Part shown: piece after piece, positions 54,733 through 64,000 of the stretch
Position numbering within the stretch: position 1 is the first letter of the stretch
Layout of the letters: each line of letters opens with the position of its first letter
Translations under genes and position numbers: made by a program
Notes under the pieces: generated by a model
Told to the model about the DNA's origin: nothing
What the model saw: the letters and a program-made list of their open reading frames with translations, nothing else
Databases searched by the model: none
Assembly: GCA_047495785.1 (NCBI GenBank)
Contig: JBLDXI010000059.1
Coordinates: 248,001-312,000, forward strand
Origin: Lepidodermella squamata
Taxonomy: Eukaryota > Gastrotricha
Direction of reading: 5' to 3'
DNA length: 64,000 bases

Positions 54733-57474
54733 ACTGAAACCCAAAACGTCGCGCAATTTAATTCAATAAGCGCGCAAAGTAAACAATAACGCGCGCAACA
54801 TAATTTAAGGTGTCGCGCAAGAGACCGTCGCGCAGAAGAAATTAATCCGTGCGCACATCACTTGAAAAGCCGCGCATTTGTAATCACCACGTCGCGAAAT
54901 TTAATAAATTTGTCGCAGACCTAAAACAGGACGTAGCAAACCCAATTTTATTGAAAATCACAACAAAGTAATTTAAAAAAAGATGCGAAAACAAAAAAGT
55001 CACAAAATAGGTCAAATTTCAAATCTATTTGTTGCAACAATTAGAGCACGAGCAAGCCGAGCCGCATTTAGAATTCGATGCTAGACAAGAACATTTACGG
55101 CCTCGGCTGCCAGTTTTACAGCCGTTAGAACAACCGCACCGTGATTGCGAAGGGGCAGCAGAAGTTGTTTGAATTTCAGACCGTGTTTCGACGAAGTCAG
55201 GCGTGTCATCGAAAATCCTGGCTTCGACTCGGCGCACTTTTGCCAACGGTGCCACAGCTGGAACGTCAACTTGTAAAGCTGTCTTGTCTCTCGGGGGGCG
55301 CCCGGGCTTGTTGCGCCTTTCCAGCTTTGAAAGCTCCAACTGAACCCAGATGGGTCTCGGCTTCTTAAGAAACTGAATTTCGAAGCCCAACGAATGGCCG
55401 CAAACGTACTGCTTTTGAAAGTATCGACAGTGGCACCTGAAACCGGGCCCGGCGCGTTGAGCAAAATGATAGGAAGCGTGCCAGTCGCGGAACTCATCGA
55501 GAGATGTCCAGTTGTAGTTTCGAAATCGGTCAACGGCTCTGGCTGCCTCGAGTTCTCCGATCTCAGTTTCGTCCCGCCGCCATACATAGACCCCATGATA
55601 GCGTCGAACCGATATGTCTTTAGCGAGAAAATCATTTGCTGCTTGCCAAATTGTCAAATTTCCAGGCAACTTCTCATCAATTTTCACAGATTCATGAAAC
55701 CCGTTCTTCTTGAAATCAACACCATCAGGCCGCCGGAGAGTAGACCAGAATGGCATCACTTCTTCGTCATTTTTAATCAACACTTTGAGCACTTTCTTCT
55801 GTTGAAATAGAGTGAACAGTCGTTTGTACGTTGAATTCCCCGACTCGTTGGGGTTATTAGTTGCCGGGCAGTCGGGCGCGGCTCCCTCATACCACTTATT
55901 CATAACCCGCCAATAACCCGCAAACAGGCCACTGCTCGCCTCAAACATTTCGCCGCAGTGGGACAGCTGAACTAAGCTGACGTCGCTAGCCAGTTGCTGC
56001 TTCAGCTTCCGCACTTCGGCCACTTCTTCCTTGTTCTTGCGGTCGTTCGGCTTAACTTCCTTATCCAGGCGCTTGTCGTAGTTGCGCGTCACGTGGGCCC
56101 AGCAGTTGACCTGGACCATATCCGGACCCCATACAGTTTCAATTGCGTCGGCGATCGCTTTCGCACCGTCGCGCACACACGCAGCTGGGCGCGGCATTTC
56201 TTTACCGGTCACGCGTCTAAATCAGATAAGTAAACAGTGAAACTCTCAAAGAGGGTAAACAAGGCCAACCTGTAAGTGTTCTTCAAGCCAAACAGAACAG
56301 CAGCATAATCCTCCTTCGTCTCGCCCTTCGTCAAAGCGATGCCAGTGGGGTGAAACTTGCGCCTCCAATCGCTGGTCCCCATCAAAATGAAAGGGAAGCC
56401 CATGTGCGTTGTGCCAAACGAGGCGTCGACGTGTAATGGCCGGCCATGCTTGTGATGGTCAATCAAGCGAGGCGTGGTCTGCAGAATGCGGAATTGTTGG
56501 GCGCAGTGGACCGTCTCGGGTATGACCTCGCACAGGCCGACGAAGCACGTGTCGAGATTTTCAGGCACTTGCAGCTTATTTTCGCAAAAACGCTCCAGGT
56601 CAGCCAAGGTGACCGGCGAATCGTCGGGTAGCAGCGCCCGCTCCTTCTGTTTCAGGTAGGCGACGATAGCCTTCTCGGGAATCATGGCGATGTCGAAATT
56701 TCGGCGAGATAAATAGACCTGGACCGCCCGTAAAGTTGTTTTCTATAAAAATTTTAAGGTGGATGACTAGTGGATAAATGATAAATGAGAAATTAACTCA
56801 CATCAGCCACCCAAGCATCGTCGATTGCCTGCATGACCTCGGGTGTCAAAGGCGCCAGTTCTTCAGGGTGCCGGTGAGGGATGTCGTTGTCGTAAATTTT
56901 GGTTGCTTCGCCGTGAACAACCTTAACTTCAGCCCGGCAAATTCGCCGGCCATTTTTACGCCGACGCCCTCCCTTCGCACAGCCGTAGTACTCAACATAG
57001 CAGCCTCTCCTCTCCTCGCCGCCTCGTTGCCGAAACAATGGGCCCCTATTACCTAGGAAGGCCTACTGGGCTTCCTCGTACGACCCGGAAAAAATAGGTA
57101 GCCAGTTGTTTTTCAACTTTTCGTAGTCATCGAAAATTCCACCTGTTGGTAGCTGCGATTCTAAATCATCGGCTTCAATGCTATCGCCATCGATGCTTTG
57201 AAGAAGTGGCGGCTGATCAGGTGGCTGTTGAAGCTCATTAATCAATTCTTCAACTTCGTCAAGAAATCTCATGTTTGAATGCTGAGAAATAATGAAATAA
57301 GGGCATGCTACGTGATTTATATTTTGCGCGACACGTGGTATTATTCTGCGCGACGGGTGTTATTATTCTGCGCGACACATTCTGCTAGTGCGCGACGCTT
57401 TTGTTTACTTTGCTCACATCTGTTTGTTTTGCGCGTTTACTGAATTTATTTGCGCGACGCCTGTCGAAGACCCA
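54733..57474 (-). mobile_element. MULE-E, nearly intact, 9-base target duplication
   Basis: TTTATTGAG flanks the element perfectly (54724-54732, 57475-57483). Both ends iterate GTCGCGC/GCGCGCAA words in opposite orientation: eight or more from 54750 to 54895 on the left and about seven from 57325 to 57460 on the right, with spacers of 8-20 bases. The perfect duplication and near-open transposase suggest a recent insertion. The gene on the minus strand fills the interior. Confidence 0.9.
55025..57272 (-). pseudogene. MULE-E transposase with SWIM finger, AT-hook and Cys-rich tail (one TAG)
   Basis: Three exons (57272-56802, 56742-56270, 56216-55025) with introns of 59 and 53 bases give 711 codons. 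A FLYWCH-like finger with basic patch (CAKGGRRRKNGRRICRAEV, IPHRHPEE) precedes the DDE core: Asp in LHVDASFGTTH, Asp in ACVRDGAKAI, Glu in TNNPNESGNS. A SWIM zinc finger (CHCRYFQKQYVCGHSLG), an AT-hook (NKPGRPPRDK) and a Cys-rich tail (RCGCSNGCKTG, KCSCLASNSKCGSACSC) follow. The tail resembles a CXC/tesmin-type motif. The only lesion is an in-frame TAG at 57063-57065 in the N-terminal acidic leader; translation could also start downstream of it. By family it would bind the GCGCGAC-word ends and move the element. Confidence 0.85.
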
Positions 57475-57483
57475 TTTATTGAG

Positions 57484-59010
57484 CGGGTCAAAATCCAATA
57501 AGGAAGCTCGAGCGAAGGTTAAAAAGGAAAAATGGGCATTTCAGAATTATTGTCCGTTCTGAATCTAGTCAGTATTTCAAGTTCCATTTCTATGTCCGGT
57601 GATAAAAAGAAACATGAAAGAAAAGATTCGCGCGCGCCGTTGGCTGTTGATACCTACACTCTTAATTTATCAACGGTCCAGACCATTAGAAAACACACCG
57701 CTGGAACAGATTCATATTTAACGCTGAAACTTTTCGGACCGATCTCACAAATTTTAGCGGTAGATATTTTGAAGAAAATCTTGAAACGCTGAATTTTTCA
57801 AAATAATTCATGCGCTGAATATTTATAATAATTATGAGCGTTGAATATTATATATTTTTCTCCTGCCCCCTCCCTCCCTCCGGTTCAAACTCAAATTCAA
57901 AATCGAGCAATTTCAGGTTTTTTACTAAGTCCGAAAATATGAATTATAGTCAAATGAAGTATTATTTACGTTTAGGTAGAACTACGAACTCAATAGCATT
58001 ATTAGCAGAGCGAATTTCAATGGCCTCGGTTGTCCGTGCCAATTTTTTCGTGCCGAGAAAATGAGAACTTAATTTACGAAAGTCTGAACAATAAATGCAC
58101 ACGTGACCATCAAGGCTTTGAAATTTGCTCTGCGAATCAATGAACACGCAAATCAAAAAGGTGTAGTTAGGCAGAAAACGAAAACAATGAGACTATTATC
58201 ATGTTTGAGACGTTTTGGTTCGGTCAATTTTGATGTTCGAAGTTTTATAGCTTCATTAGCCCCAGTTGGCTTGCGATGATTGCAATCTTCATCGAATTTG
58301 AAATAATCGATATCGGCTGCAGTGCAAGGCAAATTCAGCGCCCTTCATGCTTCATTCTTCTTCGCCGATTGACAGTAAACGAGCCATAAATGAGCGCAAA
58401 ATTTGAGCCAAATCGACCGAAATCAAAAGAAATTAGGTTAAAATTCATAAATTCAGTAATTAACCTGAAGCGAAATCAGCGCGCACTGCGGTATTAACTG
58501 AATGCACCTTGAAATCCCCATCACCACGCCAATTGCCGAAAAATCAGAGGTTAGAGCAACAAAATCTCAAATTCAGATCTCAAGAAAAATATCTCCTCGA
58601 TTTTAGAGACAAAAATTAAGTAATGAGAAGGAATGATGAGGCGACGTGGTCTTGAGTCCAGCTTTGTTTCGTAACAATAGGTGTCCCTTTCTCTCCCTAG
58701 GAATTTTTATTTTACAGCGTTAGATCTCTTAATAGGACTTGAGTCTCAGAAATTTTCCCAAGTACTTATTAACGCCAAGCGTTAAAATTTATTTTTGTGG
58801 ATATTCAACGCCCTGATTTATTTGTTTCAGCGCTTGAAATTATCAGTTACAGCGGCGTCAAGGGAGAGGTGAAATTCCTAGGCTGAGTTCTCCGTTGACG
58901 AAATATAACTAAATTCGTCTACGGGCCTGAGTATTTGAATGGAAAAGGACCGCTCTCTCCGCGGTCAGGACCGTTGATTTCATAAGAGTGTATTAGCATC
59001 GCATTTAATT
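57484..59010. other. No convincing gene
   Basis: An 86-codon + strand frame at 57532-57792 (SMSGDKKKHERKDSRAPLA) has no recognised domain. Near 58865 AGAGGTGAAATTC coincides with an 18S rRNA phrase but the surroundings do not match. The rest is AT-rich non-coding sequence. Confidence 0.35.
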
Positions 59011-59013
59011 AGG

Positions 59014-59020
59014 TATATAA
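59014..59020 (+). promoter_or_regulatory. TATA box
   Basis: TATATAA lies about 25-30 bases before a CA-rich start-like region and 39 bases before an ATG at 59059 that opens a frame ending at a good splice donor. Confidence 0.45.
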
Positions 59021-59058
59021 AGCCTTCCGCACAAACTCGTTCGGTTTTTCGCTAAATT

Positions 59059-59227
59059 ATGAAAATATGCATATGCAATATGGAAAATATAGGGCAGTCT
59101 GAAGATGCCGCGGAAACTGCCGGAATTACTGGGGTTATTAGGGTTTCAGCTAAAAATGACACGTCGATAGATACAATGATAGAAAAGAGCCCACAAACCA
59201 GTAATAAGCCAATTGCTAATCAGATGC
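59059..59227 (+). CDS. Candidate first exon of an unidentified gene
   Basis: ATG at 59059 opens a 56-codon frame (MKICICNMENIGQSEDAAET, ending KPIANQM) that runs to the donor GC|GTAAGT at 59227. A TATA box stands in the right place upstream. The composition (Ser, Thr, Ile, Glu) gives no family. The following exon was not found before the MITE at 59599 and may lie beyond it or beyond the window. It could also be a non-coding or regulatory transcript. Confidence 0.3.
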
Positions 59228-59598
59228 GTAAGTTTCCTCTACCTTAGAGAAGCACACGCGGCGCGGGCTCGCAATCCGACTCGCCGTTTTTTGCGACTTT
59301 TCGCAATGTTTTATTGAGCTGTGCTTTGACTATGTACTATTGCTCAAGTCTTCTCGGCTTCGAGTAACGGCTGTAACGACTGTAACGACGAGATAACAAG
59401 CAATCACTCGGAGATAGACGCGTAGTTTTCAACGAATATGAGCAGATGATCATGTATATCGGTGGTGCGCAAACTCGTTTTTTTGACCGCATGCACAGCT
59501 CACATGTCTAGTTTATCACTTGCTACAAGTATGAGCACTCTTCGCGCTTATTCGAAAAGCCATAGCAGCATCGAAAACTTATCCAGACAGAAATCACC
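59228..59598. other. No gene recognised
   Basis: Intron or intergenic sequence after the candidate exon. GTAACGACT repeats near 59370 are the only visible pattern. Confidence 0.35.
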
Positions 59599-60041
59599 TG
59601 GAAACAGGTCGGGTTGACCGGCCGGTGAGTTGACCGGTTGCCGGTTGGGTCAGGTCGCCGGTTGGGTATGGGTCGACTTGTTTCCAGCCTGTTGGCCAGT
59701 AAACTGGGCTTTTCCGCATGAAAGCAAAACATATAGCGAATTGAACGCGGCTGTGATGAGACTGCCGCGAAAAATTCTGAGTGGCACGCGTAGAAAGGAA
59801 GCTTTTATCAACAATCAGTGGCCTGCGCTATAATCGATTACTTGATATTTGGTGATTCATAGTGGTTGAAAGACATTTTGAATTATAATAAAGAGAGCCA
59901 TTGCATGATTCATGCCCTGTGGGAAACGTGCTCTTGAAACCGGTAAAATACCGGTAAACCGGCTTCGGTACACCGGCTTTCCACCGGCTTAGGTTGCCGG
60001 TGGGTGACATGGGTGCCGGTTGGGTCGTCCCGACCTGTTTC
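59599..60041. mobile_element. MITE with iterated CCGGTT words
   Basis: Ends GGAAACAGGTCGGG at 59599 and CCCGACCTGTTTCC to 60041 are exact complements. The words CCGGTTGGGT and ACCGGCTT recur many times in both subterminal regions (59612-59670, 59938-60025). ACCT flanks both ends. No coding capacity. Confidence 0.7.
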
Positions 60042-60236
60042 CACCTCTGCTGTCTTCATGATGTCAGAAGAATGAAACGAGACGAGCGAAGCGAGCAAAC
60101 ATTATCGTTATTTTGCACTCTAAAATCAGTCTAAATATGATGATTTTGCTCTGATTTTTTAGGCGACCAAAATTGCCGCCAGTGCGCAAGCAGTGTGCGA
60201 CTTCGATGTCTCGAAATGCGCCAAAAATGCGCATGC

Positions 60237-63200
60237 AGGTGCGCCCTTGGAGGAATAGTAATGGAGTGAGCACTGCCCTATTAACGAGATCGTATCGCGC
60301 GCACGACGGGGGGCGCGCCGCTCGCCTCGCACACGTGTCGCAGCGCACGAGTTTTGGTAGCTTTTTAGCCTCCGCATCTCGCAATGTTAAACTAATTTTA
60401 ATTTTTTAGCAGTAACCATAAATCGGACGACGATGAGGTTTTTTTTAATGGAAAGAGGACGCCGCGGGCTATAAATGTAATGTTTCACATTTCTCACAAT
60501 AATTACGGTTCACGAGTTGTTTAGCCATAACAACAATTTTAGCGTCTCACGAAACGAATTAAATCTGGAGTTATGTAATTTTGCCATTAATGCGGCTTAT
60601 ACCAGTGGATAGCCCGTAAAACGTTTCACAAATGTAATGAATTAAATTTCCATTTCAATGTACAGCCCGTGTAAAAAACGCGATTGCGCGCGGTCGGTTT
60701 TTGCTCATGTCAGGTGCGAACACGCAGGTGTGTGTGTCGCGCGCCTCCTTAATCCTTAAACCAGAAGGTCCTTCTAATCCCTGCTAATCCTACTTATGTA
60801 ATGAGTATAAGGAAACGAATCACTTCACCAGATAGCGGTTGAAAAGCAGAATAATTCTTCGGCGGCCTTGTTGAAGAGTAAAAGGGTAAAATTTCAAAGA
60901 AACCGACCGATAGTAAAAGGTTAACAGATGCATGGTGGCCGTCAGCTGACGGCTGTTGAAGAACCAATTGACATAGGGGGTTCAGCCCTAAAACAGTAAT
61001 AATGCAATAGTAACACATTTTCGCTCAAAAATGCACGATTTTACACCTGCGAAACAAAAAGTCAGAAATAACAAGCGCAAACCCGACGAACAACGCAAGC
61101 CAGGTCGTCCACCGAAGCGATTTCGAGGCCACAAGCGACCCCCAGATCCGTCTGAATCGCCTGAACCCGTCGATGAAGTCGATGAAGTCGATGAACTACC
61201 GCCCCCTTGCCCATGTGGTCGGGCTCCACCGCCGCTCATGGTCGATTCATCGTCCCAAACTGACTCAATAACTACAGCTTCAGTTTCTGTGCAAGTTCGG
61301 CCGTCGACTAGCCATGTTTCTGTCCTGGTCCGGCCATCGGTTGTTAACTCAAGCGTAGGTACTGACCCGCTACCTAACGAGACTTTTCACGAACATCGCG
61401 CCTTTTCGACACCTTCGACTTCGAGGCCGTCAACTTCGACGCCGTCTACTACAGAAGGAAGCTGATCAGCCCTTTCGCTTCTTCCACTTCAGCGAAGCTG
61501 ACTACAAGCAAATAATGCGGGAAATTCCAGTTTTGCAGCGGCAAAAACCTCAAGGAAGAAAGTGAGTTTGAATTTTAATTATTTTTTCTAGCCTTATAAC
61601 CTTGAATTTTTAATTTTAATGCTAATTATTCCACTTGTTTTCCAGATATTCCGACTTGTACAAAACGATGGCGCTGTCTTTTCTTCTCAAAAGCCCATCG
61701 GCCTACGACTTTATTCGTCTTGGCGGCTTCATCCCGCTTCCTCATCGAACTACTCTAAACAAGATTGTACCTTACGAGTACAAGGCTGGCGTTCACAAAT
61801 CGGCCATGGCCGCGCTGGTCGGCGAAATCGACGACAATCCCGCACCTTTCCGCTTTTTCGGCGTCGAAATCGACGAGGTCTCAGTCAACGGCAAAACCGA
61901 AGTCGTAGGCGACGGTATGGTTGTAGGCCGAGCTGCTGACAACCCGGACGAGGCTGCAACCAAGGCGCTGTGCATCATGTTGCGGTTTGTCGAGTCGCCG
62001 TTGGCCATTTGCGTTGGGTCATTTCCGGTCGATTCTGGCATGCCGTCGGAAGAAATCGCCTCTTGCATCGACGAAATCGTGTCCGAACTAGCTCAGCACG
62101 ACAGTCACGGCATGTGGCTAACTTTCGATGGCGATGGGAAAAATCGTGAACTTCGAAATTATCTCGAAGAAAATCCGATTCTAAACGCCCGCGGCGAAGC
62201 TCTCGAGGTCATTTTCGACGTTCCTCATCTGCTCAAGGTAATATTTCATAATATTTCTCAATTTTTTTTAAATTTTTCCGAATTTTGTTGGATTATTTTG
62301 AAATTTGAATTAATAAAATATTATTAATTTTTCAGACTCTTCGCAACAATCTAACAAAGAAATCTTGGGAATTAGACGACCATGGCTCGCGGTTTCTGTG
62401 GCAAGTTTTCGACGCCATCCTCAACATCGATTCGCGCCGAATTTTGCGACTCTATAAGAAATTCAATCCGACCAACATCCGGAAAATTCTATCGAATAAC
62501 TCGCTGAAAATGAGCGTTGCTCGAGCGGCCGAAGTTCTCAGCGAATCCATGGCCCAGGCCTGCCGATCCGAGTTCCAGCCCGGTCATCCTCTTTATCAAC
62601 ATGCCCAAGCCATGGCGCCAGTGATTTCGATGATCAACAAGTGGTTCGACATCCTCAACATCAATTCCTGCTACGGGTTTCTTGGCAAGCGCAACAACAA
62701 CCTCGCCCCGTTTCGCAGCGTCAATGACCCTCGCTTGACCTGGCTCCGAGATTTCTGCACCTGGCTCCGCGACCGACAGGGTGCCCAGAAAAATCCGGAG
62801 AACAAGTTGTCGACCCAAACCTTCGACGGCATTCTCACTTCGACCGAAGCCATCGTTCGTTTGACGGAGAAGTTGCTGGGCGAAGGTGTTGAATACGTCT
62901 TAACGGCACGCTTCAACAGCGACCCTCTAGAACAGCTATTCAGCCAAGTCCGGTGTGGGTTGGGCGGAGCTCGTCACCCTACGATGGCTCGGCTGCTTCA
63001 GCGAATCGCGGTTCTACGGTACGTTGGGTCAAATTTCGGTATTTCGAAAGGCGCGAATGTGCAACGGCACAAAATCAAGAGCCTCAAAATCGCTACTGCT
63101 CGAAAACTGAAACAACTCTCGAAAATCGATAATCGAATCGAGCCGCTTTTGCGCGTCGAATTGCCAGCCGAACTCGTCACCGACGATCGCTCTACGGCCA

Positions 63201-63809
63201 GCGTCGCCGGTTATATCACCCGCCAGCTGAAACTGGAGCCGGACAACAGTCAACCCGAAGTATGGCTGAGCCGCGGCGGCCTTGTCAAGCCGAACGTGCA
63301 CGTGCTAGCTCTTGTTCGCGAGGCGATTTCGGCGCCCTACCGCCAAATCTGGTATCAAAAAGAGTTCGCAGATATTTTGCACGAGGCTTTAATTGTAAAA
63401 AATCCTTCTTATCCACCAAATCTGGAATTTGTACAGCCAATTGTGAAAATTTTGCAAAATATGTTATCTAAAAGAATAACTTTATTAGATCGCGACAATA
63501 ATAATCCTACTTCTATTAATCTTCGCGCTGGTCTGAACAGCGATTTTAAACGTGCTAAAGGTGCCAAGCGTTCGCCTTCTGAAGAAATGATTAGTGACTC
63601 GGCGCCTTTTTAAATAAAGTTATGTTTTCGTAAATGCGTGTGTTACATAGCAACAACTAGGGACGCTAGAGAGCTGATTGGCTGTTAAAGTGTGTCACGT
63701 GATCGAGGCGAGCGGGCACCCTGCTGCGCCACTCGGCCTTTGTCAGACGATAGTGCGCGTTGATACGAGGCAGTGCTCACTCCATCTCTATTCCTCCAAG
63801 GGTGCGCCT
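60237..63809 (+). mobile_element. P-element-type transposon with 41-base inverted repeats
   Basis: The left end (60237-60277, AGGTGCGCCCTTGGAGGAAT onwards) and the complement of the right end (63769-63809) agree at all but four of 41 positions. Subterminal regions are CG-rich on both sides. No clear 8-base target duplication was seen outside the repeats. The element encodes a P/THAP9-like transposase on the + strand. Confidence 0.85.
61031..63613 (+). pseudogene. P-element transposase (THAP9-like) with AT-hook N-terminus
   Basis: Three exons: 61031-61561, 61646-62237 and 62336-63613. The last two junctions are in phase. Exon 1 encodes an AT-hook-like basic stretch (RKPGRPPKRFRGHKR) and Ser/Thr-rich repeats; no THAP zinc finger is seen. 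It ends at TGA (61463), but another frame reads on (RFFHFSEADYKQIMREIPV) to the donor, so one frameshift lies here. Exons 2-3 contain the RNase H-like core: Asp in FFGVEIDEVSV, Asp in LTFDGDGKN, the IFDVPHLLKTLRNNL motif, the GFLGKRNNNLAPF and DPRLTWLRDF insertion-domain motifs, and the acidic residue region NSDPLEQLFSQVRCG. These are diagnostic of P/THAP9 transposases. AATAAA follows at 63614. Confidence 0.85.
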
Positions 63810-64000
63810 CTTTGCAAACTGCTGTGGACATGGTGAGACACAAGGTCGCTTTCAACCTGGTTCAAAACCATAGCCTGGCCTCTCCCGTGAAATCAGCTGT
63901 TAACTGGCTAGGTAGGTAGGTTAGAATTTCTAAATCGTCGCTCGTCCTAGGAAATAGTGCCAAGTTCTGCCTAGACCTCCTAAGATTTCAGATCTTGAAT
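63810..64000. other. No gene recognised
   Basis: Right flank of the P-type element to the end of the window, non-coding. Confidence 0.4.

Noticed and set aside
57532-57792. 86-codon + strand open frame next to MULE-E
   Set aside because: No recognisable domain, no splice or promoter evidence, and the length is expected by chance.
58820-58990. Possible 18S rRNA fragment (AGAGGTGAAATTC near 58865)
   Set aside because: Only about 13 bases agree; neighbouring conserved 18S blocks are absent, so chance is likely.

Overview
This is a nuclear genome window from an invertebrate animal. The evidence is GT-AG spliced genes with many 45-70 base introns, metazoan proteins (CPSF2, PLAA, a seven-helix receptor, a MACPF/LDL-receptor-class-A/C-type-lectin protein), nuclear-type tRNAs and a dense set of eukaryotic DNA transposons. 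The phylum cannot be decided from the sequence alone; compact single-exon genes with 100-200 base spacing and nested genes fit several small-genome protostome groups.

Layout. Positions 1-30,390 are mostly transposon debris: a LINE relic; a Ginger-like integrase gene fused to a Ulp1 cysteine protease (1.7-5.6 kb); a Mutator-like element (MULE-A, 8.5-13.4 kb) with a 9-base target duplication that carries a Tigger/pogo-type element, itself fused to a second MULE transposase; PIF/Harbinger remnants; several MITEs; and a cluster of four degenerate tRNA genes (20.9-21.4 kb) plus a tRNA fragment.

Positions 30,391-52,908 hold the host genes. Three lie on the + strand with short gaps: a DUF4062/NACHT-like P-loop protein, PLAA (ubiquitin-binding cofactor of p97/Cdc48) and CPSF2 (the 100-kDa cleavage and polyadenylation factor). 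CPSF2 is split into six exons over 17 kb. Its 11.8-kb first intron contains a complete antisense MACPF-LDLa-lectin-LDLa gene, a decayed Harbinger element and two nested MULEs (D containing C). Its third intron contains a complete antisense class A GPCR gene.

Positions 52,909-64,000 are again transposon-rich: a nearly intact MULE-E with SWIM finger, AT-hook and Cys-rich tail and a perfect 9-base target duplication, a small MITE, and a P-element-type transposon with 41-base inverted repeats.

The most striking pattern is that the MULEs and MITEs of this genome each carry a private short word (for example TTGTGCAAA, CCCGAA, TTCGTACC, GCGCGAC, ACTTGCGCAT) repeated many times with irregular spacing in both terminal inverted repeats. 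The transposases differ from element to element, and so does the word. This looks like a family of transposase-specific iterated binding sites.
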